From assembly GCF_013369485.1 (NCBI RefSeq), contig NZ_JABWEB010000003.1, forward strand, positions 124,001 to 188,000: a stretch of 64,000 bases of DNA. Direction: 5' to 3'. Source of the stretch: Massilia sp. BJB1822 (GTDB lineage Bacteria; Pseudomonadota; Gammaproteobacteria; Burkholderiales; Burkholderiaceae_D). The position numbers and the translations under genes were made by a program. The notes under the pieces were generated by a model, which saw only the letters and a list, made by a program, of their open reading frames with translations, did no database searches and was not told the DNA's origin. Positions 46,907 to 55,932 of this stretch are shown in pieces. The stretch's first letter is position 1; every line of letters begins with the position of its first letter.

Positions 46907-47917
46907 TCAGCGAGCTATTGTAAAGGCGTTAGCAGTGCCGTTCACGGCCGGCAGGCAGCCCAGGCTTTCGAGCGTGCGTTCCAGAGCCAGTTCCAGCGGC
47001 GTGTTGGGCTCCTTGCCCAGCACCTGCCGCAGACGCTGGTTCTCCATGCGCACCTCTTGCTGCCACAGATAGCGCATTTCCAGCATTTCGCGCAGGGTTT
47101 CATTGAAGGGCGCAACTAGGCGAATCATCCACCAGGGAAAAGCCCTCAGCTTGGGCTTGCGGGCGCCACGCGCTTCAACCACGCGCTGGATGGCGCGGCC
47201 AAACTGCGTGCCGTCGCTATCCCAGTAGCCCGCCATATGGAAGCTGGCGAAAGCAGGCAGCTTGCCGCGCACCGTCAGGAGCGCCAGCATGGTCGCCGCC
47301 ACATCGGGCAGGTAGGCGTACTGGTGCCCGACGCCCGGCGCTGCCGGCAGTTTCACCTCGGCTGGCACCGCGCCGGGACGGATCATGCCCTGCGACAGCC
47401 AGTTATTGCGCGCTCCCGGACCGAAGAAATCGCCAGCCCGCACGATGATCACGCGGATTGCGCCGCTGTCGGCTGCGTCCCGCAGGCGCTTTTCCAGCTC
47501 AACGCGGATTTTGCCTTTGCGCGTGACGGGCTGCTGCGGCGAGTCTTCGTGCAGCAGCGGGAAAGCGTCCGGCCCGAAGTTATAGACCGTACCAGGCAGC
47601 ACGACCGTGGCGCCATGCGCCTTTGCGGCGGCGATGGTGTTGTCGAGCATGGGCAGCACCAGCTCGCCCCAACCGCGATAGCCGGGCGGGTTCACCGCAT
47701 GCACGATCACGCTGCAGCCGGCCGCCGCCTGGACCACTGCCTGCGCGTCCAGCGCGTCGCCCTCGATCCATTCCACGCCTGCGCTCTCGCGGCGCGGCAC
47801 GCCCAGACCGCGTTTCAAGGCGCGCACCTGCCAGCCCTGCGCCAGCAGTTGCTTCACCATTTCACCGCCGATGCCACCGCTGGCGCCGAGCACCAGTACT
47901 TTTTCGCGAACCGTCAT
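46907..47917 (-). CDS. NAD(P)-dependent epimerase/dehydratase-like protein
   Basis: 336 residues. Atypical/extended SDR: nucleotide motif LVLGASGGIGG (9-19), DALDAQAVVQAAAGCSVIVHAVNPPGY and a long C-terminal substrate part (WWMIRLVAPFNETLREMLEMRYLWQQEVRM). No clear YxxxK. GGGAGG precedes the ATG at 47917; the frame extends upstream to 47959. Divergent from the LysR gene by about 95 bases, hence its probable target. Confidence 0.8.
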   Translation of the reverse strand: MTVREKVLVLGASGGIGGEMVKQLLAQGWQVRALKRGLGVPRRESAGVEWIEGDALDAQAVVQAAAGCSVIVHAVNPPGYRGWGELVLPMLDNTIAAAKAHGATVVLPGTVYNFGPDAFPLLHEDSPQQPVTRKGKIRVELEKRLRDAADSGAIRVIIVRAGDFFGPGARNNWLSQGMIRPGAVPAEVKLPAAPGVGHQYAYLPDVAATMLALLTVRGKLPAFASFHMAGYWDSDGTQFGRAIQRVVEARGARKPKLRAFPWWMIRLVAPFNETLREMLEMRYLWQQEVRMENQRLRQVLGKEPNTPLELALERTLESLGCLPAVNGTANAFTIAR

Positions 47918-48012
47918 TTTTGCCTCCCGTGTGTTGACCATGGAAGCGATTATGGGCAAACTCGAGCCAATTGAAAATTCACTAAATACTTACCGTTGCT
48001 ATACAAATTTGT

Positions 48013-48897
48013 ATGACCGCATCCATTCCCTGGGATCTTTACCGGACCTTCCTGCATGTGCTGAATGCGCAATCGCTATCGGGTGCCGCGCGCTCGCTTG
48101 GTCTGACGCAGCCCACTGTCGGCCGCCATATTTCTGAACTGGAGCAGGGGCTGGGCCTGGTCTTGTTTACGCGTTCGCAGGCAGGCTTGCAAGCAACCGA
48201 AGCGGCGCTGCTGCTGCGTTCCCAGCTTGAGGAAATGCAGCATCTGGCCGCCTCGATCGAACGCAGCGCCCACGGTCATCAGGAGGTGCGGGGCTCGATG
48301 CGCATTTCGGCAAGCGAGGTGGTTGGGGTTGAAATCCTGCCTGCCATTCTGGCGCCGCTACATGCGGCGCATCCCGGCCTTGCCATTGAGCTGGTGCTGA
48401 GTGATGCGGTGCAAGACCTGGTGGGACGCGAAGTCGATATCGCCGTGCGCATGACCCGTCCGCAGCAGGACGTGCTTCTGGCGCAGCGCATCGGCGACCT
48501 TCGGCTTGGCCTGTTTGCGCATCGGGATTATCTGGCCCGCAAGGGCGAACCCAAAAAGATGGCCGACCTAGACCGCCACAGCCTGATCGGCTTTGACGTG
48601 GAAACCGCCTTTTTGCGCGCGGCCCGCTCCGGCCTCGGCGTCTGGTCGCGCGAGCACTTCGCCTACCGCTGCGACAGCAATCTGGCGCAAATGGCCCTGG
48701 TCCGCGCCGGCGCCGGCATTGGCGTCTACCAGGCCGGCCTGGCTTCGCGCGACGGCAATCTGGTGCGCGTGCTGCCCAAATTGGTGGATATGCCGATGAC
48801 GACCTGGGTAGCCATGCACGCCGACCTGCGCGACAGCGCGCGTTGCCGCACCGTGTTCGACGCGCTGGTCAAGGGCATGCGCGCCGCCATGGCTTAA
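48013..48897 (+). CDS. LysR family transcriptional regulator
   Basis: 294 residues. N-terminal HTH: LYRTFLHVLNAQSLSGAARSLGLTQPTVGRHISELEQGLGLVLFTRSQAGLQATEA, then the periplasmic-binding-like effector domain with RGSMRISASEVVGVEILPAILAPLHAAHPGL and IGFDVETAFLRAARSG. Divergent from the epimerase-like gene and convergent (29-base overlap) with the MFS gene. Effector unknown. Confidence 0.92.
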   Translation: MTASIPWDLYRTFLHVLNAQSLSGAARSLGLTQPTVGRHISELEQGLGLVLFTRSQAGLQATEAALLLRSQLEEMQHLAASIERSAHGHQEVRGSMRISASEVVGVEILPAILAPLHAAHPGLAIELVLSDAVQDLVGREVDIAVRMTRPQQDVLLAQRIGDLRLGLFAHRDYLARKGEPKKMADLDRHSLIGFDVETAFLRAARSGLGVWSREHFAYRCDSNLAQMALVRAGAGIGVYQAGLASRDGNLVRVLPKLVDMPMTTWVAMHADLRDSARCRTVFDALVKGMRAAMA

Positions 48898-50137
48898 AGC
48901 TCAGCCACAAGAGCATGCCGGGAACCTGCAGCGCCAGGATAATGCCGAAAGCATATTGATAGGCCGGCGCCGGATACGCGCCATGCTCCGGCGTCCAGAG
49001 ATTGATGATGAGGCCCATGCTCCATTGCACCACGAAGGCCAGCAGGAAAACCAGCAGGTTAAAGGAGGTGCTGACGCGGCCCGTCAGATGGGAAGGCACG
49101 CTTTGCGCCACGATGGCATAGTTCATGGTCGTCGCCGTGCCGAAGAAGCTGAAACCAACCGCCGCCACATAGGGATTCAGGTTGGCGCCGCCGGCCATCA
49201 TCAGCTGCACGACGATAAAGACCCAGATGCCGCAGCCGCACACCAGCAGCGGCTTGACGCCGAACTTGCCCAGATAATCGGTCAGCCAGCCAAAAAACAG
49301 GGAGCCGGCCACCATGGCCATGGCGCCCGCCAGCAGCACATTGGCCACTTCGGGACGGCCTAGATGGGCCATATCGCGCAGCCAGGAACCCATCCACAAG
49401 CTTTGCACCGCCATATACGTGGCGTGGGCGACGATGGAATACAGGGCCAGGCGCCAGAACGACCAGGAAGAATACAGATCGCGCACGGCGGCCGCCATAT
49501 CGCGCAGCTTGCTGGGCTGCTTGCGGCCATGTTCCGGCACCACGAAGTAAATAATGGCGCTGACCAGTAGCGTGCCAATGGCCAGCGCCACGAAGGCGCC
49601 GCGCCATTGCGTGTATTGCAGGGCGGCCTGCAAGGGAGCGGTGGACGCCATTGCGCCCATGCCACCCACCGACAGCAGCAGCGCCGTGGCCAGGGGCAGG
49701 CGCTCAGGCGGCAGCCAGAGGGAGCTGGCCTTGATCGACGCCATCAGCGAACCGGCCACGCCCAGGCCAATCAGGCCGCGCGCCAGCACCAGTTGTTCCA
49801 CGCTGTTCGCCTGCGAGAACAGCACGGCGCCAACTGCGGCCAGCAGCAGCATCGGCGCCTGCACGCGGCGCGGGCCATAGCGGTCGAGTGCCACGCCAAT
49901 CGGCAGTTGGGCCGCCGCGAAGGTCAGGAAATAGGCGCCGGTAAGCAGGCCGATGCTGTCGGCGGCCAGTCCCAGATCGCGCGCCAGATCGGGATAAACC
50001 ACGGCGTTGATCACGCGGTACAGATAGGAGATGAAGTGGCCCAGGGCAAAGGGCAGCAGGACGGTTGCCAGCAGGGTACCTAAACTGCTGCCTTTGCCCT
50101 TGGCCAGTGCTGACGCGGGCGATTGCGTGTTATCCAT
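48869..50137 (-). CDS. MFS transporter
   Basis: 422 residues, 12 TM. Starts MDNTQSPASALAKGKGSS, then LPFALGHFISYLYRVINAVVYPDLARDLGL; the MFS loop 2-3 motif is GVALDRYGPRR and the second-half loop GWLTDYLGKFGVK. Similar to the nitrate/cyanate or OPA-like regulators-of-uptake groups but the substrate is not predictable. The frame extends upstream to 50467 without a start; ATG at 50137 is taken. Adjacent to the OYE gene in the same direction. Confidence 0.85.
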   Translation of the reverse strand: MDNTQSPASALAKGKGSSLGTLLATVLLPFALGHFISYLYRVINAVVYPDLARDLGLAADSIGLLTGAYFLTFAAAQLPIGVALDRYGPRRVQAPMLLLAAVGAVLFSQANSVEQLVLARGLIGLGVAGSLMASIKASSLWLPPERLPLATALLLSVGGMGAMASTAPLQAALQYTQWRGAFVALAIGTLLVSAIIYFVVPEHGRKQPSKLRDMAAAVRDLYSSWSFWRLALYSIVAHATYMAVQSLWMGSWLRDMAHLGRPEVANVLLAGAMAMVAGSLFFGWLTDYLGKFGVKPLLVCGCGIWVFIVVQLMMAGGANLNPYVAAVGFSFFGTATTMNYAIVAQSVPSHLTGRVSTSFNLLVFLLAFVVQWSMGLIINLWTPEHGAYPAPAYQYAFGIILALQVPGMLLWLSFKPWRRACP

Positions 50138-50217
50138 AGTAATGCGGGGTGCCGAAAACGCATTAGTATATTTAGAAATTGGCAAGTTTGCAGGAAGGGG
50201 CCAGATCGGGGCAGGCA

Positions 50218-51474
50218 TCAAGCCGCTTTGCCGCCTGCGATGCCTTGCTGGGCATGCCAACGGCGATAGCGTTTGGTCAGGCCGCGCGTGCGCCACTGGT
50301 CGGCGACCAAGGTAAACAGCGGCGAGTAGCTGGCGAGCGCCGAATCGCCGGTGCCCAGCGCGCGCAGGCGGCGCTTGACCAGCGCCATCTGGGTCAGCGC
50401 CACCAGCACCTTGTCCTTCCAGGTCACGGCCGGCATCAGGGTCGCCGGTTCGTGGCCTTCGCGCCACTGCTGCGGCAAGTCCGGCACCACCGCCAGTGCG
50501 GTGGCGATGCCGGCCAGCGCGACGCCGCTATCCAGCACCTGCTGGGCCACGGCCTTGCGGCTGATGCCGCCCGTGGTCATGAGCGGCATGCTGGCTACTG
50601 TCGCAAGTTGCCGCGCAAACTCCAGGAAATAGGCTTCGCGCGCCAGTGTGCGGCCGTCGGCGGCGCGGCCCTGCATGGCCGGGCTTTCATAACTACCGCC
50701 AGACAGCTCGACCAGATCGACCGCCAGCCGGTTCAAATGCTGCAGGACTTGTTTGGCATCGTCCTCGGAAAAGCCGCCGCGCTGGAAGTCGGCCGAGTTC
50801 AGTTTTACCGCAACGCTGAATCCGGGCGAAACGCGCTGGCGTATCGCGCCCACCACCGCCAGCAGCAGGCGGGCACGATTCTCCAAGCTGCCGCCCCATG
50901 CGTCGCAGCGCTGGTTGGTCAAGGGCGACAGGAATTGCGACAGCAGATAGCCGTGCGCCGCATGAATCTGCACGCCGTTGAAACCCGCTTGCTCGGCTGC
51001 GTAGGCTGTGGCGGCAAAGCGCGCGATCACCTCTTCGATCTGGGTCTCGCTCATCGCCACCGGCGGGGCAAACAGCTTGCTGTGCTTGCCCATCTCCAGC
51101 GCGACCGCCGATGGCGCCCAGGCATTGCCGCCCATATCGGCCAGCACCTGGCGCCCGGGATGGCTGATCTGCATCCATACCTGGGCGCCGCGGCTGCGCG
51201 CCGCCTTGGCCCACTGGACGAAGGGTTCCAGCGGCGTCTGCGCCTCCAGCACCACGGCGCCGGGGCCGGTCAGCGCGCGGTGGTCGATCATCACATTGCC
51301 GGTAATGAGCAAACCGGTGCCGCCATCGGCCCATTGCTGGTACAGGCGATGTAGGGCCGGCCCCGGAATCTGACCGGCATCGGCCATGTTTTCTTCCATC
51401 GCGGCCTTGGCCAGGCGGTTGGGGAGGGTGCTGCCATTGGGCAGCGTCAACGGTGAAAACATTTGGGCTTGCAT
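50218..51474 (-). CDS. Old-yellow-enzyme family NADH:flavin oxidoreductase
   Basis: 418 residues. FMN-binding TIM barrel: FSPLTLPNGSTLPNRLAKAAMEENMAD, SHPGRQ, GFNGVQIHAAHGYLLSQFLSPLTNQRCDAWGGSLENRARL (the HAAHGYL motif supplies the substrate-binding residues), and GGI. Reduces activated C=C bonds, often of reactive enones. The promoter to its right has a MerR-type 19-bp spacer, so it is probably induced by an electrophile or metal through a regulator encoded elsewhere. Confidence 0.92.
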   Translation of the reverse strand: MQAQMFSPLTLPNGSTLPNRLAKAAMEENMADAGQIPGPALHRLYQQWADGGTGLLITGNVMIDHRALTGPGAVVLEAQTPLEPFVQWAKAARSRGAQVWMQISHPGRQVLADMGGNAWAPSAVALEMGKHSKLFAPPVAMSETQIEEVIARFAATAYAAEQAGFNGVQIHAAHGYLLSQFLSPLTNQRCDAWGGSLENRARLLLAVVGAIRQRVSPGFSVAVKLNSADFQRGGFSEDDAKQVLQHLNRLAVDLVELSGGSYESPAMQGRAADGRTLAREAYFLEFARQLATVASMPLMTTGGISRKAVAQQVLDSGVALAGIATALAVVPDLPQQWREGHEPATLMPAVTWKDKVLVALTQMALVKRRLRALGTGDSALASYSPLFTLVADQWRTRGLTKRYRRWHAQQGIAGGKAA

Positions 51475-51507
51475 GATAGTCAGCTCTCCTGTCTATGGAA
51501 AGAAGTT

Positions 51508-51538
51508 ATGCTAAGCTTAAAGTCAACTTGAAGGTCAA
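51508..51538 (-). promoter_or_regulatory. MerR-family-type promoter (19-bp spacer) for the OYE gene
   Basis: On the minus strand: TTGACC (51538-51533), 19-bp spacer, TAGCAT (51513-51508). The spacer contains the dyad CTTCAAGT-TG-ACTTTAAG, seven of eight bases symmetric. A 19-bp spacer with a central dyad is the hallmark of promoters activated by MerR/SoxR-type regulators. The minus-strand OYE ATG lies 34 bases downstream. Confidence 0.75.
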
Positions 51539-51675
51539 GCGAAATAAATTCGCCGCTGCGGCCGAGTCCAGGCCATCACTTCATCGCCGGGCCGTTTGAA
51601 CAGCCTTTGCCCCATGGCTAAAAACCCGGATAATAGTGCCCAATTCATTTTTGAGCACTATTTTGGAACATCCTC

Positions 51676-53877
51676 ATGGAAATTAAGGTCAACTTTCTCG
51701 ATAAGCTTCGTCTTGAGGCCAAGTTCGACGACTTCACGGTGATCGCCGACCAGCCCATTCGCTACAAGGGCGATGGCTCGGCGCCTGGTCCGTTCGATTA
51801 CTTCCTGGCTTCATCGGCCTTGTGCGCGGCTTACTTCGTGAAGTTGTATTGCGTAACTCGCAATATTCCGACCGAAAATATCCGTCTGTCGCAGAACAAT
51901 ATTGTCGATCCGGAAAACCGCTACCAGCAGATTTTCAAGATCCAAGTCGAACTGCCGGCCGATATCTCCGCCAAGGACCGCGAAGGCATCTTGCGCTCCA
52001 TCGACCGCTGCACCGTGAAAAAAGTGGTGCAGACCGGCCCTGAGTTCATTATTGAAGAGGTCGAGAACCTGGACGCCGACGCCCAGGCGCTGCTGACCAT
52101 GAGTCCATCCGCCGAGGCGAGCACCTATATCCTGGGCAAGGATCTGCCGCTGGAGCAGACCATCGCCAACATGTCGGGACTGCTGGCCGGCCTGGGCATC
52201 AAGATCGAAATCGCCTCGTGGCGCAATATCATTCCCAATGTGTGGTCGCTGCACATCCGCGATGCGCACTCGCCGATGTGCTTCACCAACGGCAAGGGTG
52301 CGACCAAGGAAAGCGCCTTGGCGTCGGCGCTGGGCGAGTATATCGAGCGTCTGAGCTGCAACCACTTCTATGCCGGCGAATTCTGGGGCGAAGACATCGC
52401 CAATGCTGCGTTTGTGCATTACCCGAATGAGCGCTGGTTCAAGCCTGGCCCTAAAGATGCGCTGCCGGCTGAAATCCTGGATGAATACAGCCGCGAAGTC
52501 TACGATCCCGATGGCGAATTGCGCGGCTCGCACCTGTACGACACCAACTCCGGCAATGTGGAGCGCGGCATCTGCTCGCTGCCGTATGTGCGCCAGTCGG
52601 ATGGCGAAGTGGTGTATTTCCCGACCAACCTGGTCGAAAACCTGTTCGTCAGCAATGGCATGAGTGCCGGCAATACGCTGGCCGAAGCGCAGGTGCAATG
52701 CTTGTCCGAGATTTTCGAAAGGGCGGTGAAACGCGAAATTCTGGAAGGCGAAATCGCCTTGCCGGAGGTGCCGCAGGAGGTGCTGGCGAAATATCCCGGC
52801 ATTCTGGCCGGCATTAAGGGGCTGGAAGAGCAGGGCTTCCCCGTGCTGGTCAAGGACGCGTCGCTGGGCGGCGTCTACCCCGTGATGTGCGTGACCTTGA
52901 TGAATCCGCGGACGGGTGGCGTGTTTGCCTCGTTCGGCGCGCATCCAAGTTTTGAAGTGGCGCTGGAACGCAGCCTGACGGAATTGCTGCAAGGCCGCAG
53001 TTTCGAAGGCCTGAACGATCTGCCGCGACCGACCTTCGTCAGCAACGCCGTGACCGAGCCGAATAACTTCGTCGAGCACTTCATCGATTCCAGCGGCATC
53101 GTGTCGTGGCGCTTCTTCAGCGCCAAATCCGATTACGATTTCGTTGAGTGGGATTTTTCCGGCCAGGGCGAAAACTCGAATGCCGAGGAAGCAGCAACCC
53201 TGTTCGGCATTCTCGAAGAGTTGGGCAAAGAAGCCTATATGGCGGTGTACGACGAGCTAGGCGCCACCGCCTGCCGTATTCTGGTGCCGGGCTACTCGGA
53301 GGTTTATCCGGTAGAAGACCTGATCTGGGATAACACCAATAAGGCGCTGCTGTTCCGCTCCGATATCCTGAACCTGCACCGCCTGGACGATGACAGCCTG
53401 GAATCGCTGCTGGAGCGCCTGGAAAATAACGAGCTGGATGAATACAGTGACATCGCCACCTTGATCGGCATCGAATTCGATGAGAATACGGAGTGGGGCC
53501 AACTGACGGTTCTGGAACTGAAACTGCTGATTCATCTCGCCCTGGAGCAGTTTGAAGAAGCGCATGAGCTGGTAGGCGCCTTCCTGCAGTACAACGACAA
53601 CACCGTCGAACGTGGATTGTTCTATCAAGCACTGAATGTGGTGCTGGAAGTGATGCTGGATGACGACCTGGAACTGGACGATTACGTCGTCAATTTCCGC
53701 CGCATGTTCGGCGATGCGCGGATGGATGCGGTGATCGGCTCGGTGGAGGGCAGTGTGCGCTTCCACGGCTTGACGCCAACCAGCATGAAGCTGGAAGGGC
53801 TGGACAGGCACCAGCGCAAAATCGACAGCTACAAGAAACTGCACGTGGCGCGGGCCAAGGCAGCGGCGTCCCGCTAA
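51676..53877 (+). CDS. ycaO: OsmC-YcaO fusion protein (YcaO)
   Basis: 733 residues. N-terminal OsmC-like domain (about 1-140: FTVIADQPIRYKGDGSAPGPFDYFLASSALCAAYFVKLYC) fused to a YcaO ATP-dependent cyclodehydratase-fold domain (about 160-560: GKGATKESALASALGEYIERLSCNHFY, the ATP-binding region, and AEAQVQCLSEIFERAVKREI). A C-terminal acidic helical region follows, as in E. coli YcaO. E. coli YcaO assists RimO in methylthiolation of ribosomal protein S12. Followed by a GC-rich hairpin. Confidence 0.92.
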   Translation: MEIKVNFLDKLRLEAKFDDFTVIADQPIRYKGDGSAPGPFDYFLASSALCAAYFVKLYCVTRNIPTENIRLSQNNIVDPENRYQQIFKIQVELPADISAKDREGILRSIDRCTVKKVVQTGPEFIIEEVENLDADAQALLTMSPSAEASTYILGKDLPLEQTIANMSGLLAGLGIKIEIASWRNIIPNVWSLHIRDAHSPMCFTNGKGATKESALASALGEYIERLSCNHFYAGEFWGEDIANAAFVHYPNERWFKPGPKDALPAEILDEYSREVYDPDGELRGSHLYDTNSGNVERGICSLPYVRQSDGEVVYFPTNLVENLFVSNGMSAGNTLAEAQVQCLSEIFERAVKREILEGEIALPEVPQEVLAKYPGILAGIKGLEEQGFPVLVKDASLGGVYPVMCVTLMNPRTGGVFASFGAHPSFEVALERSLTELLQGRSFEGLNDLPRPTFVSNAVTEPNNFVEHFIDSSGIVSWRFFSAKSDYDFVEWDFSGQGENSNAEEAATLFGILEELGKEAYMAVYDELGATACRILVPGYSEVYPVEDLIWDNTNKALLFRSDILNLHRLDDDSLESLLERLENNELDEYSDIATLIGIEFDENTEWGQLTVLELKLLIHLALEQFEEAHELVGAFLQYNDNTVERGLFYQALNVVLEVMLDDDLELDDYVVNFRRMFGDARMDAVIGSVEGSVRFHGLTPTSMKLEGLDRHQRKIDSYKKLHVARAKAAASR

Positions 53878-53888
53878 GGCGATGAAAT

Positions 53889-53912
53889 ATGGCCGGGCAG
53901 GGGTCCGGCCAT
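53889..53912 (+). terminator. Hairpin after ycaO
   Basis: ATGGCCGG (53889-53896), loop GCAGGGGT and CCGGCCAT (53905-53912), a perfect 8-bp stem 12 bases past the ycaO stop. Weak downstream T content; probable intrinsic terminator or attenuator ahead of the next small gene. Confidence 0.6.
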
Positions 53913-53928
53913 TCAAAGAAGACTTCCA

Positions 53929-54237
53929 ATGAATATGAATCCTAAGCTGCTGTCGAACGAGGAATATCGGGAAACGCTGTATCCGAACATGGTCAATGTA
54001 ACGGAGAATGCAGAGGAGGTCGTGGACCTGTGGGCCTACGCGGATCAGGTTATTGAAGACGCCTATCACAGCTGTACGGCTTGGGAGTGGAGGGTCGGCC
54101 ACATCTACGAGACGCCCGACGCAAAATATCAGCATATCGGCATTCCAGTCCCAAAGGACGACACCTATCTGGTGGTTATAGCGAACAAGCATGAACGGAA
54201 TGTCGTAGGGCATTACATACTCGAACTTGGTGCGTAA
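53929..54237 (+). CDS. Small hypothetical protein
   Basis: 102 residues, acidic, with no signal peptide or TM segment: LLSNEEYRETLYPNMVNVTENAEEVVDLWAYADQVI, then EWRVGHIYETPDAKYQHIGIPVPKDDTYLVVIANKHERNVVGHYILELGA. The strand-rich C-terminus could be a small domain of immunity- or inhibitor-type proteins, but no family is recognised. AAAGAAG precedes the ATG. It sits exactly between ycaO and the island's first recombinase, so its base use may mark the island edge. Confidence 0.5.
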   Translation: MNMNPKLLSNEEYRETLYPNMVNVTENAEEVVDLWAYADQVIEDAYHSCTAWEWRVGHIYETPDAKYQHIGIPVPKDDTYLVVIANKHERNVVGHYILELGA

Positions 54238-54337
54238 GATCAGACGCCTGGAAGGCATCCAAAAGCCGGAATCGGCCAATTCTTTCAGTCGAGATTACTC
54301 CTTATATTGTCGAGTTAAATAACTGTATGGGATACTG

Positions 54338-54362
54338 TATAATTTACTGTTCATATAAACAG
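54338..54362 (+). promoter_or_regulatory. Recombinase promoter with perfect LexA box
   Basis: -10 TATAAT (54338-54343) followed at once by CTGTTCATATAAACAG (54347-54362), a perfect CTGT-N8-ACAG LexA consensus, 19 bases before the recombinase ATG. A poor -35 (TTAAAT, 54315-54320) lies at 17-bp spacing. A second half-like element, CTGTATGGGATACTGT, precedes the -10 (54323-54338). Confidence 0.75.
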
Positions 54363-54381
54363 TATTTATGCTTTATTCTCG

Positions 54382-55548
54382 ATGAAAAAGTTTGCACTGA
54401 TCGACCTGGAGCCAGCCACGGCGGCCAGCTTTGGCGAAGGCGAGCGGCGCCAGGGCAATTTGACGGGTTTGCGCGATATTGCCGACGACGCCATCACAGA
54501 CGCTTTGACAGACAGTGAAATCGCCCGAGAATTCATTGGCCACGGCGAACTCGGTCCCAAATCGATCGCCAACACACAAAAAGAGCTATTCCGCTTCCTG
54601 ACTTGGTGCCGTGAAGAAGCCGGCAAAACGCTGCGCATGCTGACCGTGGCCGACCTGAATGCCTACAAGGATTTTCTGAAAGAGCCGCCAGCGGACTGGA
54701 TTTCAAGCACCAAATGGCCGCGCAGCGATCCGCGTTACCGGCCATTCAGCGGGCCGCTGTCCGACGCCAGCCGGCGCCAGGCCATGATCGCCGTCAAGGG
54801 TCTGATGGCATTTGCCGAGCAGACCGGCTATTTGCGGCGCGATCCAGGCGCCTTGGTCAAAAACGTCAAAATGCCGCACGTAAAGCGCGTGACGCGCTAT
54901 TTGACCCAGCAGGCAATCTCCCTGGCCTTGGAAACGGTCAGCCAACGCGCCGCCACCACGCCAGCCGCTTTGCGCCAGCGCGCGCGCGACCGTTTTCTAC
55001 TGCTGGCCTACGCCCACACCGGCGCCAGGCTCAATGAAATCGTCAGCGCCGATATGGGCGCCGTGTACACCGAAGGCAATGGCCGCTGGTGGCTGGACGT
55101 GATGGGCAAAGGCGGCAAACCACGGCGCCTGCCGGTTCCCACCGATTTGCTCGACGCCTACCGGCTGTATCGGCAAGCGTTTGAACTGCTGCCGCAAACC
55201 GTGCGCGCGGATACCACGCCGCTGGTCCTATCGAGCCGAAGCAAGACGCCGGTACGAATTTCCGATGAGGCGGCGTCCGATGCCTTGAAGGTCGTGTTCA
55301 GCGAAGCAGCAAGCGCAGCGGCCGCGCTGGGCGATGCGGATACGGCGGCGACTTTGCGACAAGCATCGACGCACTGGCTGCGCCACAGCATGCTGACCAA
55401 CCACGCGAACAATGGCGTGCAGTTGAAGACGCTGCAGGAAACCGCCGGCCACGCCAGCATCGCGACCACGGCAGCTTATCTGCACAAAACCGACAATGAG
55501 CGGCACGACGAGATCCTGGCATCCGTCAACGGCAAAAACATCGTTTGA
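54382..55548 (+). CDS. Tyrosine recombinase/integrase
   Basis: 388 residues. SAM-like N-terminal core-binding domain (about 30-160) and catalytic domain: Arg216 in HTGARLNEI, HWLRH (His331, Arg334), GHASIATTAAYLH with Tyr366 as nucleophile. Long compared with XerC/D (about 300). SOS-type LexA box at its promoter suggests induction on DNA damage, as for phage or mobile-element excision. First gene of the accessory region; no tRNA nearby to mark an attachment site. Confidence 0.88.
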   Translation: MKKFALIDLEPATAASFGEGERRQGNLTGLRDIADDAITDALTDSEIAREFIGHGELGPKSIANTQKELFRFLTWCREEAGKTLRMLTVADLNAYKDFLKEPPADWISSTKWPRSDPRYRPFSGPLSDASRRQAMIAVKGLMAFAEQTGYLRRDPGALVKNVKMPHVKRVTRYLTQQAISLALETVSQRAATTPAALRQRARDRFLLLAYAHTGARLNEIVSADMGAVYTEGNGRWWLDVMGKGGKPRRLPVPTDLLDAYRLYRQAFELLPQTVRADTTPLVLSSRSKTPVRISDEAASDALKVVFSEAASAAAALGDADTAATLRQASTHWLRHSMLTNHANNGVQLKTLQETAGHASIATTAAYLHKTDNERHDEILASVNGKNIV

Positions 55549-55601
55549 GGTGTCTGACTCAGGAATACAGATCTTCGCATAATTTATATTATGTAAAATC
55601 A

Positions 55602-55932
55602 CGTCGCAGGCTGCGTACCTTAGTTCTGGCAGTGCGGACATAGTCGACCGACAGAATTCTCACAGTCCTAGCGGCAGAAACTTGTGAGTACCAGCATCTC
55701 AGGAAACAAACTCGACCTAGTAACATTATTGTGTCGCACTTCAATCCCATCGCCGACAGACTCACAGCATTCTGTCGCAGCTCGTGGGACAGTCTCGTGG
55801 CCGAATGGAGTCAAATCTAACCTACTCACAGATTTCTGACGATCGCGCTTGGCGAAGTCTTAGACATACACCCTGCCTACTCACAAAATTATGTCGCAGA
55901 CTCAACCGTCGGGGATTGTCAGCATTGTCGCA
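55602..55932. repeat. Cluster of TGTCGCA/CTCACA imperfect repeats
   Basis: TGTCGCA occurs at 55732-55738, 55773-55779, 55892-55898 and 55926-55932, with CGTCGCA at 55602-55608. Longer units CTCACA-N8-TGTCGCAG or close variants start at 55761, 55825 and 55880 (spacings 64 and 55 bp). Two further variants lie inverted at about 55648-55665 and 55669-55688 (GACAGAATTCTCACAG, GGCAGAAACTTGTGAG). The rest of 55549-55901 contains no gene. Similar to the multiple transposase-binding sites at ends of Tn7/Tn5053-like elements, or to iterons. Confidence 0.55.

Noticed and set aside
53877..54381. tRNA or attachment site at the left edge of the accessory region
   Set aside because: No cloverleaf or tRNA-like 3' end found beside the recombinase.
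55602..55932. CRISPR-like array
   Set aside because: Repeats are imperfect, in mixed orientation and unevenly spaced; no cas genes.
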